Source: JBFWVD01 sp050246915 (lineage in GTDB: Bacteria > Actinomycetota > Acidimicrobiia > Acidimicrobiales > Ilumatobacteraceae). From it: DNA of 5,037 nucleotides. The notes below the pieces were generated by a model. That model had not been told where the DNA came from and made no database searches. It was given only the letters and a program-made list of their open reading frames with translations. The DNA lies in assembly GCA_050246915.1 (NCBI GenBank), contig JBFWVD010000172.1, positions 1-5,037 of the forward strand, read 5' to 3'. Every line of letters starts with the position of its first letter. Positions within the stretch are counted from its first letter, which is position 1. Both the position numbers and the translations under genes were made by a program. Shown one piece after another: positions 4,229-5,037 of this stretch.

Positions 4229-5037
4229 ATGAAGCGGGCACTGCGACTCACCATCTCCTCACTGTTAGTGGCATTGGCCATCGGGGTCATGGGCCAAACG
4301 GCCCAAGCGGCCCCATCGGCCAGCGACGCCGAGGTCGAGTTCCTCCAGCGGCTCAACAGCGAACGCACCAGCCGTGGCCTGGTGGCCCTCACCCGCGACC
4401 CGGGTCTCGATGCCGTCGCAGACGACTGGTCGGGCCGCATGGCCAGCGTGAACGTCCTGTCCCATCGTCCGGACCTGTCCACCCGCATTGCCGCCGTCGA
4501 GCCCCGGTGGACCCGGGGCGGTGAGAACGTCGGCTACGGCGGCGACGTGCTCGGCCTGCACAACGCCTTCATGAACTCCCCCGGGCACTACGCCAACGTC
4601 GTCGGCGACTGGAACCGCATCGGGGTCGGCGTGGTCGTCAAGGGCAGCACCATCTGGGTCACCTTCAACTTCCTGAAGGGCCCACCGCTGGCCACCACGA
4701 CCTCCGCGTCCACGTCTGGTGCCAGCGCCTCGTTCTCCGATCCCGGCAAGGTGTGGGTCGTGACCGACAACGGCGAGGTGCACAGCCTCGGCGGAGCGCC
4801 CTTCTACGGAGACCTGCGTGACCTCGCCCTCGTGAAGCCGATCGTCGGCATGACCCCGACCCCCACCGGCTTGGGATATTGGATGGTCGCTTCCGACGGC
4901 GGCATCTTCGCTTTCGGTGACGCCGCCTTCTACGGATCGACCGGCGGCACCAAGCTCGTCGCCCCCATCGTCGCCATGACCGCCACGCCCACGGGCAAGG
5001 GCTATTGGCTGGTGGCCTCCGACGGCGGCGTGTTCGC
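4229..5037 (+). CDS. Secreted CAP/SCP-domain protein with C-terminal 42-residue repeats (3' end outside window)
   Basis: This exported protein starts with a Sec signal peptide (MKRALRL, hydrophobic 8-20, likely cleavage after AQA at 25-27). Residues 33-150 form a CAP (SCP/PR-1) domain: EFLQRLNSERTSRGLVAL helix, SHRPDL with H79, GGENVGYG with E99, and NSPGHYANVVGDWNRIGVGV with H120. H79, E99 and H120 are the usual cavity residues, often metal-binding; bacterial CAP proteins act outside the cell, but their biochemical role is mostly unknown. A Thr/Ser/Ala linker (155-170) leads to repeats of 42 residues aligned on W176, W218 and W260, with motif GYW-VASDGG-F-FGDA-FYG and PIV-MT-TPTG. The array continues past the right edge, so length and end are unknown. 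I chose ATG 4229 because GGA lies five bases upstream; the adjoining in-frame GTG 4226 would leave only two. It is divergent from rhodanese-MoeB. The repeats probably fold as a beta-propeller-like surface or wall-binding module. Confidence 0.92.
   Translation, partial: MKRALRLTISSLLVALAIGVMGQTAQAAPSASDAEVEFLQRLNSERTSRGLVALTRDPGLDAVADDWSGRMASVNVLSHRPDLSTRIAAVEPRWTRGGENVGYGGDVLGLHNAFMNSPGHYANVVGDWNRIGVGVVVKGSTIWVTFNFLKGPPLATTTSASTSGASASFSDPGKVWVVTDNGEVHSLGGAPFYGDLRDLALVKPIVGMTPTPTGLGYWMVASDGGIFAFGDAAFYGSTGGTKLVAPIVAMTATPTGKGYWLVASDGGVF
4748..5037 (+). repeat. Tandem 126-bp coding repeats (42-aa units) in the CAP protein
   Basis: Unit 1 covers 4748-4873, unit 2 covers 4874-4999, and unit 3 begins at 5000 and is cut by the window edge. 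Unit 1 is the most divergent (VWVVTDNGEVHSLG against YWMVASDGGIFAFG in unit 2), as expected for an edge repeat, while units 2 and 3 agree closely (GYWMVASDGGIF against GYWLVASDGGVF). FYG, LV-PIV-MT and TPTG are shared by units 1 and 2. Confidence 0.85.

Noticed and set aside
4042..4488. Extension of rhodanese-MoeB to an upstream start at 4488
   Set aside because: The added 149 residues have no similarity to the family, lie antisense to the CAP gene and would include the TAGGGT promoter; ATG 4041 fits the domain boundary.
4265..4783. Minus-strand frame of 172 codons opposite the CAP gene
   Set aside because: It is a Gly/Val/His-rich shadow of a gene with a clear signal peptide, CAP motifs and in-frame repeats on the plus strand.

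Overview
The window comes from a high-GC actinobacterium. The best guess is class Acidimicrobiia (Ilumatobacter/Microtrichales type). This rests on the very GC-rich third codon positions, on promoters of the TAnnnT type placed directly before start codons, and on the exported protein at the right edge, whose 42-residue 'GYW-VASDGG-F-FGDA-FYG' repeats are common in that class. The placement is an inference from family knowledge; no marker gene is present.

Layout, left to right: (1) 1-842, + strand, the C-terminal two thirds of an MFS exporter that begins outside the window. (2) 847-878, a strong stem-loop between two convergent genes. (3) 863-1102, - strand, a 79-residue arginine-rich small protein with a perfect AGGAGG ribosome binding site. 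(4) 1103-1227, a divergent control region with two palindromes of identical geometry, RACACC-N17-GGTGTY, each enclosing the -10 hexamer of one of the two divergent promoters. (5) 1228-1752, + strand, a CGNR zinc-finger (ABATE-type) putative transcription regulator, probably translated from a leaderless mRNA. (6) 1763-2806, - strand, an unrecognised multi-pass membrane protein with histidine motifs in or next to its membrane segments. (7) 2807-2874, a gap with a nested hairpin and a leaderless-type promoter. (8) 2875-4041, - strand, a sulfurtransferase-adenylyltransferase with a rhodanese domain in front of a MoeB/ThiF E1-like domain. (9) 4042-4228, a divergent intergenic region. (10) 4229 to the right edge, + strand, a secreted CAP/SCP-domain protein followed by the start of a repeat array.

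The genes do not form one operon. The most coherent unit is the divergent pair small protein / CGNR regulator: the regulator is the natural candidate to bind the twin palindromes and so control both itself and the small gene. The rhodanese-MoeB enzyme should activate MoaD/ThiS-type sulfur carriers for molybdopterin, thiamine, cysteine or thio-tRNA synthesis. The membrane protein lies downstream of it on the same strand but appears to have its own promoter.

Three of the four complete genes (regulator, membrane protein, rhodanese-MoeB) share one start architecture: TAnnnT, exactly seven bases, then ATG or GTG, with no Shine-Dalgarno sequence. The window therefore shows leaderless and SD-led translation side by side. 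I do not see an obviously new defence or mobile system. The strongest candidate for something undescribed is the CGNR/small-protein module with its paired operators.
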